From NCBI RefSeq assembly GCF_002237555.1, contig NZ_CP022540.1:1992501-2056500 (forward strand): DNA of 64,000 bases, in the 5' to 3' direction. Position numbers and translations under genes: made by a program. Shown in pieces: positions 54,660 through 63,156 of the stretch. The notes beneath the pieces were generated by a model, which was not told the DNA's origin, searched no databases, and saw only the letters and a program-made list of their open reading frames with translations. Source of the stretch: Antarctobacter heliothermus. GTDB taxonomy: Bacteria; Pseudomonadota; Alphaproteobacteria; Rhodobacterales; Rhodobacteraceae. The stretch's first letter is position 1; every line of letters starts with the position of its first letter.

Positions 54660-55607
54660 ATGGTTTACGGCTATGCGGCCCTTGGCCTAGTCATCCTGTT
54701 GCTGGCCGGTGATGCGCTGGTCAAAGGGGCGGTGAACGTCTCTTTGCGGATGGGTATCCCGGCGCTGATTGTCAGTCTGACCATTGTTGCCTTTGGCACC
54801 TCTGCGCCAGAACTGCTGATCTCTATCAAGGCGGCACTGGACAATGCGCCGGGCATCGCGCTGGGCAACGTGGTGGGGTCCAACACGGCCAACGTGCTGC
54901 TGGTGCTGGGCGTGCCCGGCCTGATCACGATCATGCACACCAGCCAATGTGATACCCGGTCCAGCTATGTCCAGATGATGGGCGCGACGCTGGTGTTTAT
55001 CGCTTTGGCCTTTCGCGGTGTGTTCGACATGGTGGCGGGCATCGGCCTGCTGGCCTTGTTGGTTGTCATACTGGGCGGTCAGGTGCGCGCGGCGTTGCGC
55101 CACCGGGCGAAGGGTGACGTAGACGAAGACCTTGAAGACCCCGAGGGCGCGGACCCGGACATGCCGTGGTGGAAGATCGGGTTGTTTCTGGCGCTGGGTC
55201 TGATCGGCCTGCCGCTGGGCGCGGATCTGCTGGTCGACAGCGCCGAGGAAATCGCGCGCATGTACGGCGTGCCGGATGCGGTGATCGGCCTGACGCTGGT
55301 CGCGCTGGGCACCTCTTTGCCAGAGCTGGCGACCACGGTGATGGCGGCGATCCGCAGGCAGGCGGATGTGGCCATTGGCAACGTGATCGGGTCGAACCTG
55401 TTCAACCTGCTGGCCATCATCGGGGTTGCCTCATTGATCGCGCCGATAAGGGTCGGTCCGGGGTTCTTGCAGTTTGACCTGTGGGTCATGCTGGGTGCCT
55501 CTGCGTTGCTGATGCCCTTTGTGTTTTTCGGTCGTGACATTGGCCGTGGCTGGGGCGTGCTCTTGTCGGGCCTTTATGTGAGCTATGTCGTCATCGTATT
55601 GACCTGA
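54660..55607 (+). CDS. Calcium/sodium antiporter (CaCA family, YrbG-like)
   Basis: A 315-residue membrane protein with about 10 transmembrane helices and two alpha-repeats: GTSAPELLISIKAAL ... GNVVGSNTANVLLVLG (about 43-85) and GTSLPELATTVMAAI ... GNVIGSNLFNLLAIIG (about 219-258). A cytoplasmic acidic loop (GDVDEDLEDPEGADPDMP) lies between. These repeats form the ion path in the YrbG/CaCA family, exchanging Ca2+ for Na+ or K+. It starts 1 nt after the previous gene, so the S49 peptidase, small protein, antiporter and perhaps the SDR are one operon. Confidence 0.92.
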   Translation: MVYGYAALGLVILLLAGDALVKGAVNVSLRMGIPALIVSLTIVAFGTSAPELLISIKAALDNAPGIALGNVVGSNTANVLLVLGVPGLITIMHTSQCDTRSSYVQMMGATLVFIALAFRGVFDMVAGIGLLALLVVILGGQVRAALRHRAKGDVDEDLEDPEGADPDMPWWKIGLFLALGLIGLPLGADLLVDSAEEIARMYGVPDAVIGLTLVALGTSLPELATTVMAAIRRQADVAIGNVIGSNLFNLLAIIGVASLIAPIRVGPGFLQFDLWVMLGASALLMPFVFFGRDIGRGWGVLLSGLYVSYVVIVLT

Positions 55608-55618
55608 CGGAGGAGCAC

Positions 55619-56410
55619 ATGAGCGGAGTGGCGGGACGTGCCCTTGTGACCGGGGCGGGGCGGCGGCTGGGCCGTGCCATGGCAGAGGCATTGGCCGCGC
55701 AGGGCTATGCGGTGGCGGTGCATTACGCAGGCTCGCGCGAGGCGGCGCAGGAGGTTGTTTCAGGCATCGTGGCGCGGGGCGGGCAGGCGGTGGCCTTGCA
55801 GGCGGATCTGCTGGTCGAGGATGAGACACATGCATTGGTGGGGCGCGCGGCGCAGGCGCTGGGCGGGCCGCTGACGGTGCTGGTCAACAATGCCTCTATC
55901 TTTGAACATGACGACATCACCAGCGCCACGCGCGACAGTTGGGACCGGCACTTTGAGAGCAACCTGCGCGCGCCGTTTGTGCTAACGCAGGGGTTTGCGG
56001 CGCAGGTGCCAGAGGCGGACAGCGATGCGCAGGCAGAGCCGGTGGCGCAGGGGCTGGTGGTCAACATGATTGACCAAAGGGTCCGCAAGCTGACGCCCGA
56101 GTTCATGAGCTATACGCTGGCGAAATCCGCGCTGTGGACGCTGACCCAGACCGCAGCGCAGGCGCTGGCGCCCCGGGTGCGGGTGAATGCGATCGGACCG
56201 GGTCCGACGCTGCAGGGCGGGCGACAGGATGCCGAATCCTTTGCGCGACAGCGCGCGGCCACGGTTTTAGGGCGGGGCGTCAACCCAGAGGATATTACCG
56301 ACGCGCTGCTGTTCTTCCTGAAGGCGAAGACCGTGACCGGGCAACTGTTTTGCATCGACGGTGGCCAGCATCTGGCTTGGCAAACACCGGATGTGACAGA
56401 CGTCGAGTGA
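55619..56410 (+). CDS. SDR, pteridine-reductase-like
   Basis: A 263-residue short-chain dehydrogenase with the FolM/PTR1-type N-terminus ALVTGAGRRLGRAMAEALAAQGYAVAVHYAGSREAAQ, LVNNASIFEHDDITSATRDSWDRHFESNLRAPFVLTQGF, and active-site YTLAKSALWTLTQ preceded by VNMIDQR, as in pteridine reductases. The C-terminal VTGQLFCIDGGQHLAW is typical. It likely reduces a dihydropterin or dihydrofolate with NADPH; unspecific SDR function is possible. It follows the antiporter by 11 bp. Confidence 0.82.
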   Translation: MSGVAGRALVTGAGRRLGRAMAEALAAQGYAVAVHYAGSREAAQEVVSGIVARGGQAVALQADLLVEDETHALVGRAAQALGGPLTVLVNNASIFEHDDITSATRDSWDRHFESNLRAPFVLTQGFAAQVPEADSDAQAEPVAQGLVVNMIDQRVRKLTPEFMSYTLAKSALWTLTQTAAQALAPRVRVNAIGPGPTLQGGRQDAESFARQRAATVLGRGVNPEDITDALLFFLKAKTVTGQLFCIDGGQHLAWQTPDVTDVE

Positions 56411-56748
56411 CCTGCCGTCGGGGAAGTTTTGCACTGGTCACAAACCCTTAACAAAAGCGTTACGAAAAGATGAAGAGTCTCAATGACTTGTAAGGGTGAA
56501 GGTTTTATTTACAATGAAATCAATGGGTTGATTTGTCGCCTAAAAATTAGGCAATGCTGCGAAGTGGGCGGGAATCAAGGAAAATTTCGAACTGCCCGGA
56601 AATTGCCACCAGAGTTATCCACAGTTTCGGTGGATGCATTAACACTTGAACCGGGCTAAGCCGCGTTGCAGCAAAGGCAAGGAATCGCGCATCGGGCTGC
56701 AGGGGCGGATGGCTGTCGATCGGAACTTGGCAAGGGGGGGATTCCACC
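56411..56748. other. AT-rich gap before uvrC with a DnaA-box-like site
   Basis: 338 bp that are much more AT-rich than flanking genes. They contain TTATCCACA (56615-56623), a consensus DnaA box, an inverted repeat GCCTAA-AAA-TTAGGC (56538-56552), one GAGTC (a GANTC methylation site) and a near-match to a TTAA-N7-TTAA CtrA site. No gene was seen. This is probably the uvrC promoter region; a replication origin is not supported by a single box. Confidence 0.5.
56538..56552. repeat. Inverted repeat GCCTAA-AAA-TTAGGC
   Basis: A perfect 6-bp inverted repeat with a 3-nt spacer in the AT-rich gap upstream of uvrC. It could be an operator or part of a small terminator. Confidence 0.5.
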
Positions 56749-58593
56749 GTGGTGGCGGACGGGCACGACATCATTCAGGGCTATCTGAAAACGCTGGACA
56801 GTTCGCCCGGTGTCTACCGGATGCTGGATGACCAGAGCCGGGTGCTGTACGTCGGCAAGGCGCGCAATCTGAAGGCGCGGGTGTCGAGCTATGCCCGGCC
56901 CACGGGGCATTCGCGCCGGATCGAGCGGATGATCTCTGATACCGCGTCGATGATGTTCCTGACCACGCGCACAGAGACCGAGGCGCTGCTGCTGGAACAG
57001 AACCTGATCAAGCAGCTGAAGCCCAAGTTCAACGTGCTGCTGCGTGACGATAAGTCGTTCCCTAACATCGTTGTGACCGACCACGAGTACCCGATGATCA
57101 AGAAGCATCGCGGCGCGAAGAAGGAAAAGGGCGACTACTATGGCCCCTTCGCCAGCGCGGGTGCGGTGAACCGGGTGTTGAACCAGTTGCAGAAGGCGTT
57201 TTTGCTGCGCAACTGTTCGGACTCGATGTTCGAGACGCGCACGCGGCCCTGCCTGCAACATCAGATCAAACGCTGCAGCGCGCCCTGCGTGGGCAAGATC
57301 AGCCCGGAAGAGTATGGCGCCAGCGTTATGGACGCGCAGCGGTTCCTGTCGGGGCGGTCGACGCAGATTCAGGCGCAGTTGAAGACGCAGATGCAAGACG
57401 CCTCTGAGGCGATGGAGTTTGAGCGCGCGGCGGCGCTGCGCGACCGCATCCGCGCGCTGACGCAGGTGCAGACCGCGCAGGGCATCAACCCGCAGACCAC
57501 CGCCGAGGCGGATGTGATCGCGCTGCACATGGAAGGCGGACAGGCCTGTGTGCAGGTGTTTTTCATCCGTGCGAACCAGAACTGGGGCAATCAGGATTTC
57601 TATCCGCGCGTGGGCGAGGACGTGAGCCACGCAGAGGCCATGGAGGCGTTTCTGGGTCAGTTCTATGATCAGAAGGAACCGGCCCGCCTGCTGCTGCTGA
57701 GCCACGGGATCGAGGATGCCGACCTGATGTGCGAGGCCCTGTCCTACAAGGCGGGCCGCAAGGTCGAGATCACCGTGCCGCAGCGGGGCGAGAAGGCTGA
57801 ACTGATCGACGGGGCGCTGCGCAATGCCAAGGAGAGCCTTGGTCGCAAGATGTCGGAAAGCGCGGCGCAGACCAAGCTGTTGAAAGGGCTGGCAGAGGCG
57901 TTTGATCTGGATGCGCCGCCTGCGCGGGTCGAGGTGTATGACAACAGCCACATTCAGGGCACCAATGCGGTTGGCGGGATGATTGTCGCCGGGCCAGAGG
58001 GGTTCATGAAGAACCAGTACCGCAAGTTCAACATCAAGGGTGAGGATCTGGTGCCGGGCGATGACTTTGGCATGATGAAGGAGGTCTTGCACCGCCGCCT
58101 GACGCGGCTGCAAAAGGACGACCCCGACAGGGACAAGGGGCTTTGGCCGGACCTGATGCTGATCGACGGGGGCGCGGGGCAGGTATCGGCTGTGGCCGAG
58201 ATTATGGCAGAACATGGCGTGGACGACCTGCCGTTTGTCGGCGTCGCCAAGGGCATCGACCGGGACGCGGGCAAAGAAGAGTTCCACCGCGTCGGACAGC
58301 GGCCCTTTGCGCTGCGACGCAATGATCCGGTGCTGTATTTCGTGCAACGCCTGCGCGACGAGGCGCACAGATTTGCGATCGGGACGCACCGGGCCAAGCG
58401 CGCCAAGTCGCAGATGGCCAATCCCTTGGACGAGGTGCCCGGCGTGGGCGCGGCCCGCAGGCGCGCGCTGATGGCGCATTTCGGGTCTGCCAAGGCGGTG
58501 AGCCGCGCCAACCTTGCCGATCTGAAAGCAGTGGATGGCGTCAGCGCCGCACTGGCGGAGCGGGTCTACGCGTTTTTCCACGAGAAAGGCTGA
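56749..58593 (+). CDS. uvrC: UvrABC system protein C
   Basis: A 614-residue excinuclease subunit from GTG 56749 (AAGGGGGGG upstream). The N-terminal GIY-YIG nuclease has [31 protein letters not shown], followed by an UvrB-interacting UVR helix ([18 protein letters not shown]), the C-terminal RNase H-like nuclease ([20 protein letters not shown], Asp catalytic), and a helix-hairpin-helix end ([22 protein letters not shown]). It cuts both sides of lesions in nucleotide excision repair. Length is normal. Confidence 0.97.
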   Translation: MVADGHDIIQGYLKTLDSSPGVYRMLDDQSRVLYVGKARNLKARVSSYARPTGHSRRIERMISDTASMMFLTTRTETEALLLEQNLIKQLKPKFNVLLRDDKSFPNIVVTDHEYPMIKKHRGAKKEKGDYYGPFASAGAVNRVLNQLQKAFLLRNCSDSMFETRTRPCLQHQIKRCSAPCVGKISPEEYGASVMDAQRFLSGRSTQIQAQLKTQMQDASEAMEFERAAALRDRIRALTQVQTAQGINPQTTAEADVIALHMEGGQACVQVFFIRANQNWGNQDFYPRVGEDVSHAEAMEAFLGQFYDQKEPARLLLLSHGIEDADLMCEALSYKAGRKVEITVPQRGEKAELIDGALRNAKESLGRKMSESAAQTKLLKGLAEAFDLDAPPARVEVYDNSHIQGTNAVGGMIVAGPEGFMKNQYRKFNIKGEDLVPGDDFGMMKEVLHRRLTRLQKDDPDRDKGLWPDLMLIDGGAGQVSAVAEIMAEHGVDDLPFVGVAKGIDRDAGKEEFHRVGQRPFALRRNDPVLYFVQRLRDEAHRFAIGTHRAKRAKSQMANPLDEVPGVGAARRRALMAHFGSAKAVSRANLADLKAVDGVSAALAERVYAFFHEKG

Positions 58594-58700
58594 GGGCGGG
58601 ATCCGGATGGCCCGCCGTTGGCGAGGCTGGTTGAGCCTGCGGGACACGCCCGCAGGCGGTGAGGGGCGCTGCCCCTCTTGGCCGATGGCCAATTCACCCC

Positions 58701-58723
58701 GGGATATTTTTCGACAGAAGAAG
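58701..58723 (+). repeat. Intergenic repeat, copy 2
   Basis: 22 of 23 bases match 12443-12465, in the same orientation. It lies downstream of uvrC after GC-rich inverted stretches (GCGGGACACGCCCGC). Confidence 0.6.
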
Positions 58724-58773
58724 CGTGGGGGTGTTTGGGGGAGGTTTGGCAGGATGTCCGGGTGGGCGCGCTG

Positions 58774-59205
58774 TCAGGGCAGGAGGGTTTGGAGGATCTC
58801 GCGCAGGGCGGGCGGGAGTGCTGTGGGGCGGCCGTCGGTGTCGGTCAGAACCTGGGTGAAGAAACCCTCGGTGCAGGCGGTTGTGTCGTCGTTGCGGAAC
58901 AGGCCAACCTCTGTACGCATCGAGGAGGTGCCGAGGTGACCGAGGCGCAGGCCTGCGTGGATCAGGTCGGGAAATCCGGCCTCTGCGTGGTAGGTGCAGC
59001 CGGTTTCCACCACGAGCAGGCGCATGGCCTGCGGTCCGCGAAGTGTGATGCCGTTGTCCATCTGCCACAGGCTGATCGCGGTGTCGAACAGCGACAGGTA
59101 GGTGGCGTTGTTCATGTGGCCGTATTCGTCGTTGTCCATCCAGCGTGTCGGCAGGGCGCGGAGGGCGCGGTAGTCGGTGCGGGTGCCGGGGGGCGTTCGG
59201 CTCAT
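58774..59205 (-). CDS. Acyl-CoA thioesterase, hotdog fold
   Basis: A 143-residue 4HBT-family protein. RWMDNDEYGHMNNATYLSLFDTAISLW (about 20-46) is the diagnostic helix-loop region; Asp24 is the likely catalytic residue (xxD/E-xxxHxN). The remainder (TCTYHAEAGFPDLIHAGLRLGHLGTSSMRTEVGLF) forms the central sheet. It should hydrolyse short or medium acyl-CoA thioesters; substrate unknown. It lies 10 bp upstream of the TIGR02186 gene's stop, on the same strand, so it may end that operon. Confidence 0.85.
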   Translation of the reverse strand: MSRTPPGTRTDYRALRALPTRWMDNDEYGHMNNATYLSLFDTAISLWQMDNGITLRGPQAMRLLVVETGCTYHAEAGFPDLIHAGLRLGHLGTSSMRTEVGLFRNDDTTACTEGFFTQVLTDTDGRPTALPPALREILQTLLP

Positions 59206-59215
59206 GTAGGTCGGC

Positions 59216-59971
59216 TCACTGTGATCTCAGGACGCGAAAGGCGGCGGAGGCGCCCCAGCCCGCCGCGATGGCGATGAACAGGGACATCAGGCCGTAGAGC
59301 AGCGGTTGTTGACGCGACAGGCTGTAGAGCCAGCGTTCAAGTCCGACCTTGCGCACCTCTATTTCGGTTTCATAGGAGGCGACGACGGTGCCGCCGCGGG
59401 TCAGGAAGATGCGTGTGGGGTAGGTGCCTTCGGTCAGGTTGGCGGGCATCGAGACGGCGGTGTTGAAGAGGGTTTCCTCGCGCACGGTTACGGTGTTTTC
59501 GAGCAGTTGGTAGGTGCCGTCGCGGCTGCGGATGCGGATCACCGCCTCTGTAAAGCTTTGCGCGTCGGGGACGTCCATCGGGGCCCCGACGGAGCGGATG
59601 GCCCTTGGGATCGAGATCCGGTGGCGCAAGTCCTCTGTGTCCGAGATCACCGTGTCCCAGGGGGCCGAAGTGGCGATGGCGTAAAAGCTGGGCGCGGAGT
59701 CCACCTCGACCGCATGGGCGTTGACCCAGATGCCGAACCGCCGCGCCTGACGCCAGACGTTGAGCGGTTTGTGCGGGCCAGCGACCGCGACGATCACCTG
59801 AAGCGGATCGCCGGTGATCGGGCTATCGCGTTTGACCGCGCCGAAGATCAGGATGTCAGAGCCGTCGAAATCGGTCGAGATCTGGACGATGTCCTTGCTC
59901 AGGCCCAGCACGACCTCCTCTGCGCGGGCGGGCAGGGCGAGGAAGAGGAGGAGGATCAGCCAGCGGGTCAT
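59216..59971 (-). CDS. TIGR02186-family membrane protein
   Basis: A 251-residue product from ATG 59971: signal peptide RWLILLLFLALPARA, then a beta-rich periplasmic domain (VVLGLSKDIVQISTDFDGSDILIFGAVKRDS, RRFGIWVNAHAVEVDSAPSFYAIATSAP) and one C-terminal transmembrane helix (LLYGLMSLFIAIAAGWGASAAF). This is the TIGR02186 pattern: an exported domain with a membrane tail, found next to TauE/SafE exporters. Its start overlaps the TauE/SafE stop by 4 nt (ATGA), so the two are translationally coupled and probably form one export system. Confidence 0.88.
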   Translation of the reverse strand: MTRWLILLLFLALPARAEEVVLGLSKDIVQISTDFDGSDILIFGAVKRDSPITGDPLQVIVAVAGPHKPLNVWRQARRFGIWVNAHAVEVDSAPSFYAIATSAPWDTVISDTEDLRHRISIPRAIRSVGAPMDVPDAQSFTEAVIRIRSRDGTYQLLENTVTVREETLFNTAVSMPANLTEGTYPTRIFLTRGGTVVASYETEIEVRKVGLERWLYSLSRQQPLLYGLMSLFIAIAAGWGASAAFRVLRSQ

Positions 59972-60882
59972 GGCTCTGGCACCTCGGTGATGACATAGAG
60001 TTCTGACGGGGTCAGCAGCAGATCGAGCGCAAGTTTTCCGCAGACCAGCAGCACGAGTGCGGCCAGCAGGATGCGCAATTGTTCGGCTCTCAGGCGCATG
60101 CCGATCGTGGTGCCGACCTGCGCGCCCACCACGCCGCCCACCAGCAGCAGTACCGCCAGCATCACGTCCACCGTGTAGTTGGTCGTGGCGTGCAGCAGCG
60201 TTGTGAAGGCGGTGACAAAGATGATCTGGAACAGCGAGGTGCCGATGACGACCTTGGTCGGCATGTTGAGCAGGTAAATCATGGCGGGCACCATGATAAA
60301 GCCGCCGCCGACGCCCATGACGGCGGCCAGTACGCCTACGGCAAGGCCCACCACCAGCGGCGGTATGACGGAGATATACAGCCCGGAGGTGCGGAACCGG
60401 ATCTTGAACGGCAGCGCGTGGATCCAGTTGTGTTTCTTGCGTTTGGCGGGGGTGCCGCGGCGGGATTTGCGCAGGGCGTTCAGGCTTTCGACAAACATCA
60501 GCGCGCCGATGATGCCGAGGAAGACGACGTAGCACAGGTTGATCAGCAGGTCGACCTGGCCGAGCGATTTGAGGTAGTTGAACAGCACGACGCCAATCGC
60601 CGCACCGACAAGGCCGCCGATCAGCAGGACCGTGCCCATTCGCAGATCGACCGTCTTGCGTTTGAGGTGTGCCATCAGGCCGGACACCGATGCGGCGACA
60701 ATCTGGTTGGCCCCGGTGGCGACGGCTACAGCAGGCGGCACGCCGATAAAAAACAGCAGCGGAGTCATCAGAAATCCGCCGCCGACGCCGAACATGCCGG
60801 ACAGCACGCCGACCAGCCCCCCAAGGCCGAGGAGGAGGAAGACGTTTACGGAAACTTCGGCGATGGGAAGGTACACCTGCAT
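59968..60882 (-). CDS. TauE/SafE-family sulfite exporter-like permease
   Basis: A 304-residue membrane protein with about 8-9 transmembrane segments. The first repeat is GGLVGVLSGMFGVGGGFLMTPLLFFIGVPPAVAVATGANQIV, with the second GVLAAVMGVGGGFIMVPAMIYLLNMPTKVVIGTSLFQI, both with the G-x-G-G-G-F-x-M-x-P pattern of the family. A cytoplasmic basic loop (RKSRRGTPAKRKKHNW) lies between. It likely exports sulfite or a small organosulfur or organic anion. It is coupled to the TIGR02186 gene downstream. Confidence 0.9.
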   Translation of the reverse strand: MQVYLPIAEVSVNVFLLLGLGGLVGVLSGMFGVGGGFLMTPLLFFIGVPPAVAVATGANQIVAASVSGLMAHLKRKTVDLRMGTVLLIGGLVGAAIGVVLFNYLKSLGQVDLLINLCYVVFLGIIGALMFVESLNALRKSRRGTPAKRKKHNWIHALPFKIRFRTSGLYISVIPPLVVGLAVGVLAAVMGVGGGFIMVPAMIYLLNMPTKVVIGTSLFQIIFVTAFTTLLHATTNYTVDVMLAVLLLVGGVVGAQVGTTIGMRLRAEQLRILLAALVLLVCGKLALDLLLTPSELYVITEVPEP

Positions 60883-60979
60883 GGGTCAAGCTAGCCCCAT
60901 GCGCAGGGAGGTTGCAAGTGCAGCATTGCGCCATAGGCGGCGCGGTCACTGAGCGGGGGCGCGGGAATCGCCGGGGCGA

Positions 60980-62026
60980 TTACCGCTCTTTGACGTAGGG
61001 CTCTCCGCCAGCGCGGGGCGGGATCGCCTTGCCCACGAACCCGGCGAGGATGACCACGGTCAGGATGTAGGGCAGCGCGTCCATGACCTGTACCGGAACC
61101 ACAAAGGCGCCAAGGTCGATATTCTGGAACCGCAGCGCCACCGCCTGCAGGAACCCAAAGAGCAGGCAGGCCCCCAGTGCGTACCAAGGCCGCCATTTGG
61201 CAAAGATCAGCGCCGCAAGCGCGATATAGCCCCGTCCGGCGGTCATTTCGCGCACAAAGCCCGCTTGCAGGCCGGTGGCAAGATAGGCCCCGGCCAGACC
61301 GCACAGCACACCGGCTATGGCGATAGAGGCATAGCGCAGCCCGACAACAGAGACGCCGGCGGTATCCACCGCCTCTGGAGCCTCGCCCACCGCGCGCAGG
61401 CGCAGGCCAAAGCGGGTGCGGAACAGAATCCACCATGTCAGCGGCACCAGCAGGAACGCGACATAGACAAGGATCGAATGCCCCGAGATCAGATCGGCAT
61501 AGATTGGCCCCAGCACCGGCACCGGGCGCAGCGTCTCGGCAAAGGGCAGGGGCAATTCGTTGAACCGTGCGCCGCCCACCAGCGACGGCGTGCGCCCGCC
61601 TTGGGAAAACCACGTTTGGGCAATCAGAACGGTCAGCCCCGAGGCAAGGAAGTTGAGCGCCACGCCCGAGATGATCTGGTTGCCGCGAAAAGTGATCGAG
61701 GCCAGCCCGTGGATCGCCGAAAGCACCATGGAGGCCGCGATCCCCGCCAGCAGCCCCCAGCCCACCGGGGGCAACCAGCCGCGAAGCCAGGTCATGTCTA
61801 TGGTTCCGTCGGTCAGCGGCAGATGAAGCGTCCAGGCCTCGTTGCTGACGGCAAGGTAGGCGACCGCGGCGGAAAAAAAGGCGGCGATCAGCATCTTGCC
61901 TTCCAGCCCGATGTCGACAATGCCGGAGCGTTCCGAAAACAATCCCGCAAGGCAGGCCAGCAGCAGCGGGGTGGACAGGCGCACGGTGCTGTCGAGCACC
62001 TGAATGATTGTATCGAAATCCATCAC
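60980..62026 (-). CDS. ABC nucleoside permease, inner-membrane (BmpD/NupQ-like)
   Basis: A 348-residue permease with about 9 transmembrane helices. The start MMDFDTIIQVLDSTVRLSTPLLLACLAGLFSERSGIVDIGLEGKML and the motif YASIAIAGVLCGLAGAYLATGLQAGFVREMTAGRGYIALAALIFAKWRP are those of the BmpA-linked purine nucleoside transporter permeases (also related to branched-chain amino-acid permeases). It pairs with the next upstream permease gene; they overlap by 4 nt. An ATPase and a BmpA binding protein are not in this window. Confidence 0.88.
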   Translation of the reverse strand: MMDFDTIIQVLDSTVRLSTPLLLACLAGLFSERSGIVDIGLEGKMLIAAFFSAAVAYLAVSNEAWTLHLPLTDGTIDMTWLRGWLPPVGWGLLAGIAASMVLSAIHGLASITFRGNQIISGVALNFLASGLTVLIAQTWFSQGGRTPSLVGGARFNELPLPFAETLRPVPVLGPIYADLISGHSILVYVAFLLVPLTWWILFRTRFGLRLRAVGEAPEAVDTAGVSVVGLRYASIAIAGVLCGLAGAYLATGLQAGFVREMTAGRGYIALAALIFAKWRPWYALGACLLFGFLQAVALRFQNIDLGAFVVPVQVMDALPYILTVVILAGFVGKAIPPRAGGEPYVKER

Positions 62027-63117
62027 GCGTCTCCCTTACGGAAGGAAAGAAAGATCTTTTCCAGCGGCATGCGGATCATGTTGTCCAATGCGCCGGTGAA
62101 AAGGATCACCAAGGCCTGAATGACGGTCACCAGTTCACGGGGGATCGAGGTCCAGAAGGCAAGCTCTGCCCCGCCCTGATAGAGAAACCCGAACAAGAGC
62201 GCCGCCAGAAAAACACCGACGGGATGTGAGCGGCCCATCAGCGCGACGGCGATGCCAAGGAAACCAGCGCCTTCGGCGGCGTTGAGCACCAGACGCTCTG
62301 CCTCTCCCATGGTGGTGTTGAGCGCCATCATGCCCGCCAGTCCGCCCGAGATCAGCATGGTAATGACGGTGATCTTGACCGGCGAGATACCGGCGTATTT
62401 GGCGGCTGTCTCTGAATTGCCAAAGGCGCGGATTTCATACCCCAGCCGGGTGCGCCAGATCAGCAGCCAGACCAGAACGCAGGCAAGGATGGCGACGAAA
62501 AAGGACACGTTTGCCGGTGAGCCGCGAAACAGAACCGTTTCAGAGGTCGAAAACATGTCCTGAAAGGTCGGCAGAAAGGTGGTTTCGGGAAAGGTGGCCG
62601 AGGCTGGCTCCATCGCGCCTTTGGGCTTCAGCACGTTGACCAGCACGTAGTTCAGCACCGCCGAGGCGATGAAATTGAACATGATCGTGGTGATCACGAC
62701 ATGGCTGCCGCGCTTGGCTTGCAAATAGCCGGGAATGAACGCCCAAGCGGCCCCGAAGATCGCCGAAGAGGCGGTCGCCCCGATCAGCGCGATGCTCCAG
62801 TGTGGCCACGGGACATACAGACAGGCCAGCGCCACGCCCAAGCCGCCGATCAGGGCCTGTCCTTCGCCACCGATATTGAACATCTTGGCCTGAAAGGCGA
62901 CCGCAACCGCAAGCCCGGTAAAGGTAAAGTTGGTGGCGTAATAAAGCGTATAGCCCCAGCCCGAGGATTTCATCAGCGCGCCGTCGACCATCAACTGAAA
63001 GGCCGTGATCGGGTTTTCGCCGATGGCAAGGATCACCAGCGCCGAAATGACGGCGGCCAGCAGGACCGAGATCAGGGGGACAAGGACCGCGTCGGCCCAG
63101 GCTGGCATCTTATCCAT
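62023..63117 (-). CDS. ABC nucleoside permease, first subunit
   Basis: A 364-residue permease with about 9-10 transmembrane helices (VLVPLISVLLAAVISALVILAIG, TGLAVAVAFQAKMFNIGGEGQALIGGLGVALACLYVPWPHW, GYEIRAFGNSETAAKYAGISPVKITVITMLISGGLAGMMAL). The F-N-I-G-G-E-G-Q motif is characteristic of the purine nucleoside transporter family. It overlaps the second permease by 4 nt, so the pair is coupled. It starts only 40 bp after the VasI-like gene on the same strand, which is not part of any usual nucleoside operon. Confidence 0.9.
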   Translation of the reverse strand: MDKMPAWADAVLVPLISVLLAAVISALVILAIGENPITAFQLMVDGALMKSSGWGYTLYYATNFTFTGLAVAVAFQAKMFNIGGEGQALIGGLGVALACLYVPWPHWSIALIGATASSAIFGAAWAFIPGYLQAKRGSHVVITTIMFNFIASAVLNYVLVNVLKPKGAMEPASATFPETTFLPTFQDMFSTSETVLFRGSPANVSFFVAILACVLVWLLIWRTRLGYEIRAFGNSETAAKYAGISPVKITVITMLISGGLAGMMALNTTMGEAERLVLNAAEGAGFLGIAVALMGRSHPVGVFLAALLFGFLYQGGAELAFWTSIPRELVTVIQALVILFTGALDNMIRMPLEKIFLSFRKGDA

Positions 63118-63156
63118 AATGGATCCCCGCGTTGGTTCTGGGCATTCTGTTCTTCC

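Noticed and set aside
56411..56748. Replication origin
   Set aside because: Only one consensus DnaA box was found and no dnaA, parA-parB or other origin-linked gene is next to it.
56656..58692. 678-codon minus-strand frame opposite uvrC
   Set aside because: It exactly covers uvrC, whose domains are all intact; high GC makes long antisense frames common.
60079..60894. Plus-strand open frame rich in His, Gln, Asp opposite the TauE/SafE gene
   Set aside because: The odd composition is what a transmembrane gene gives when read on the other strand; it has no motif.
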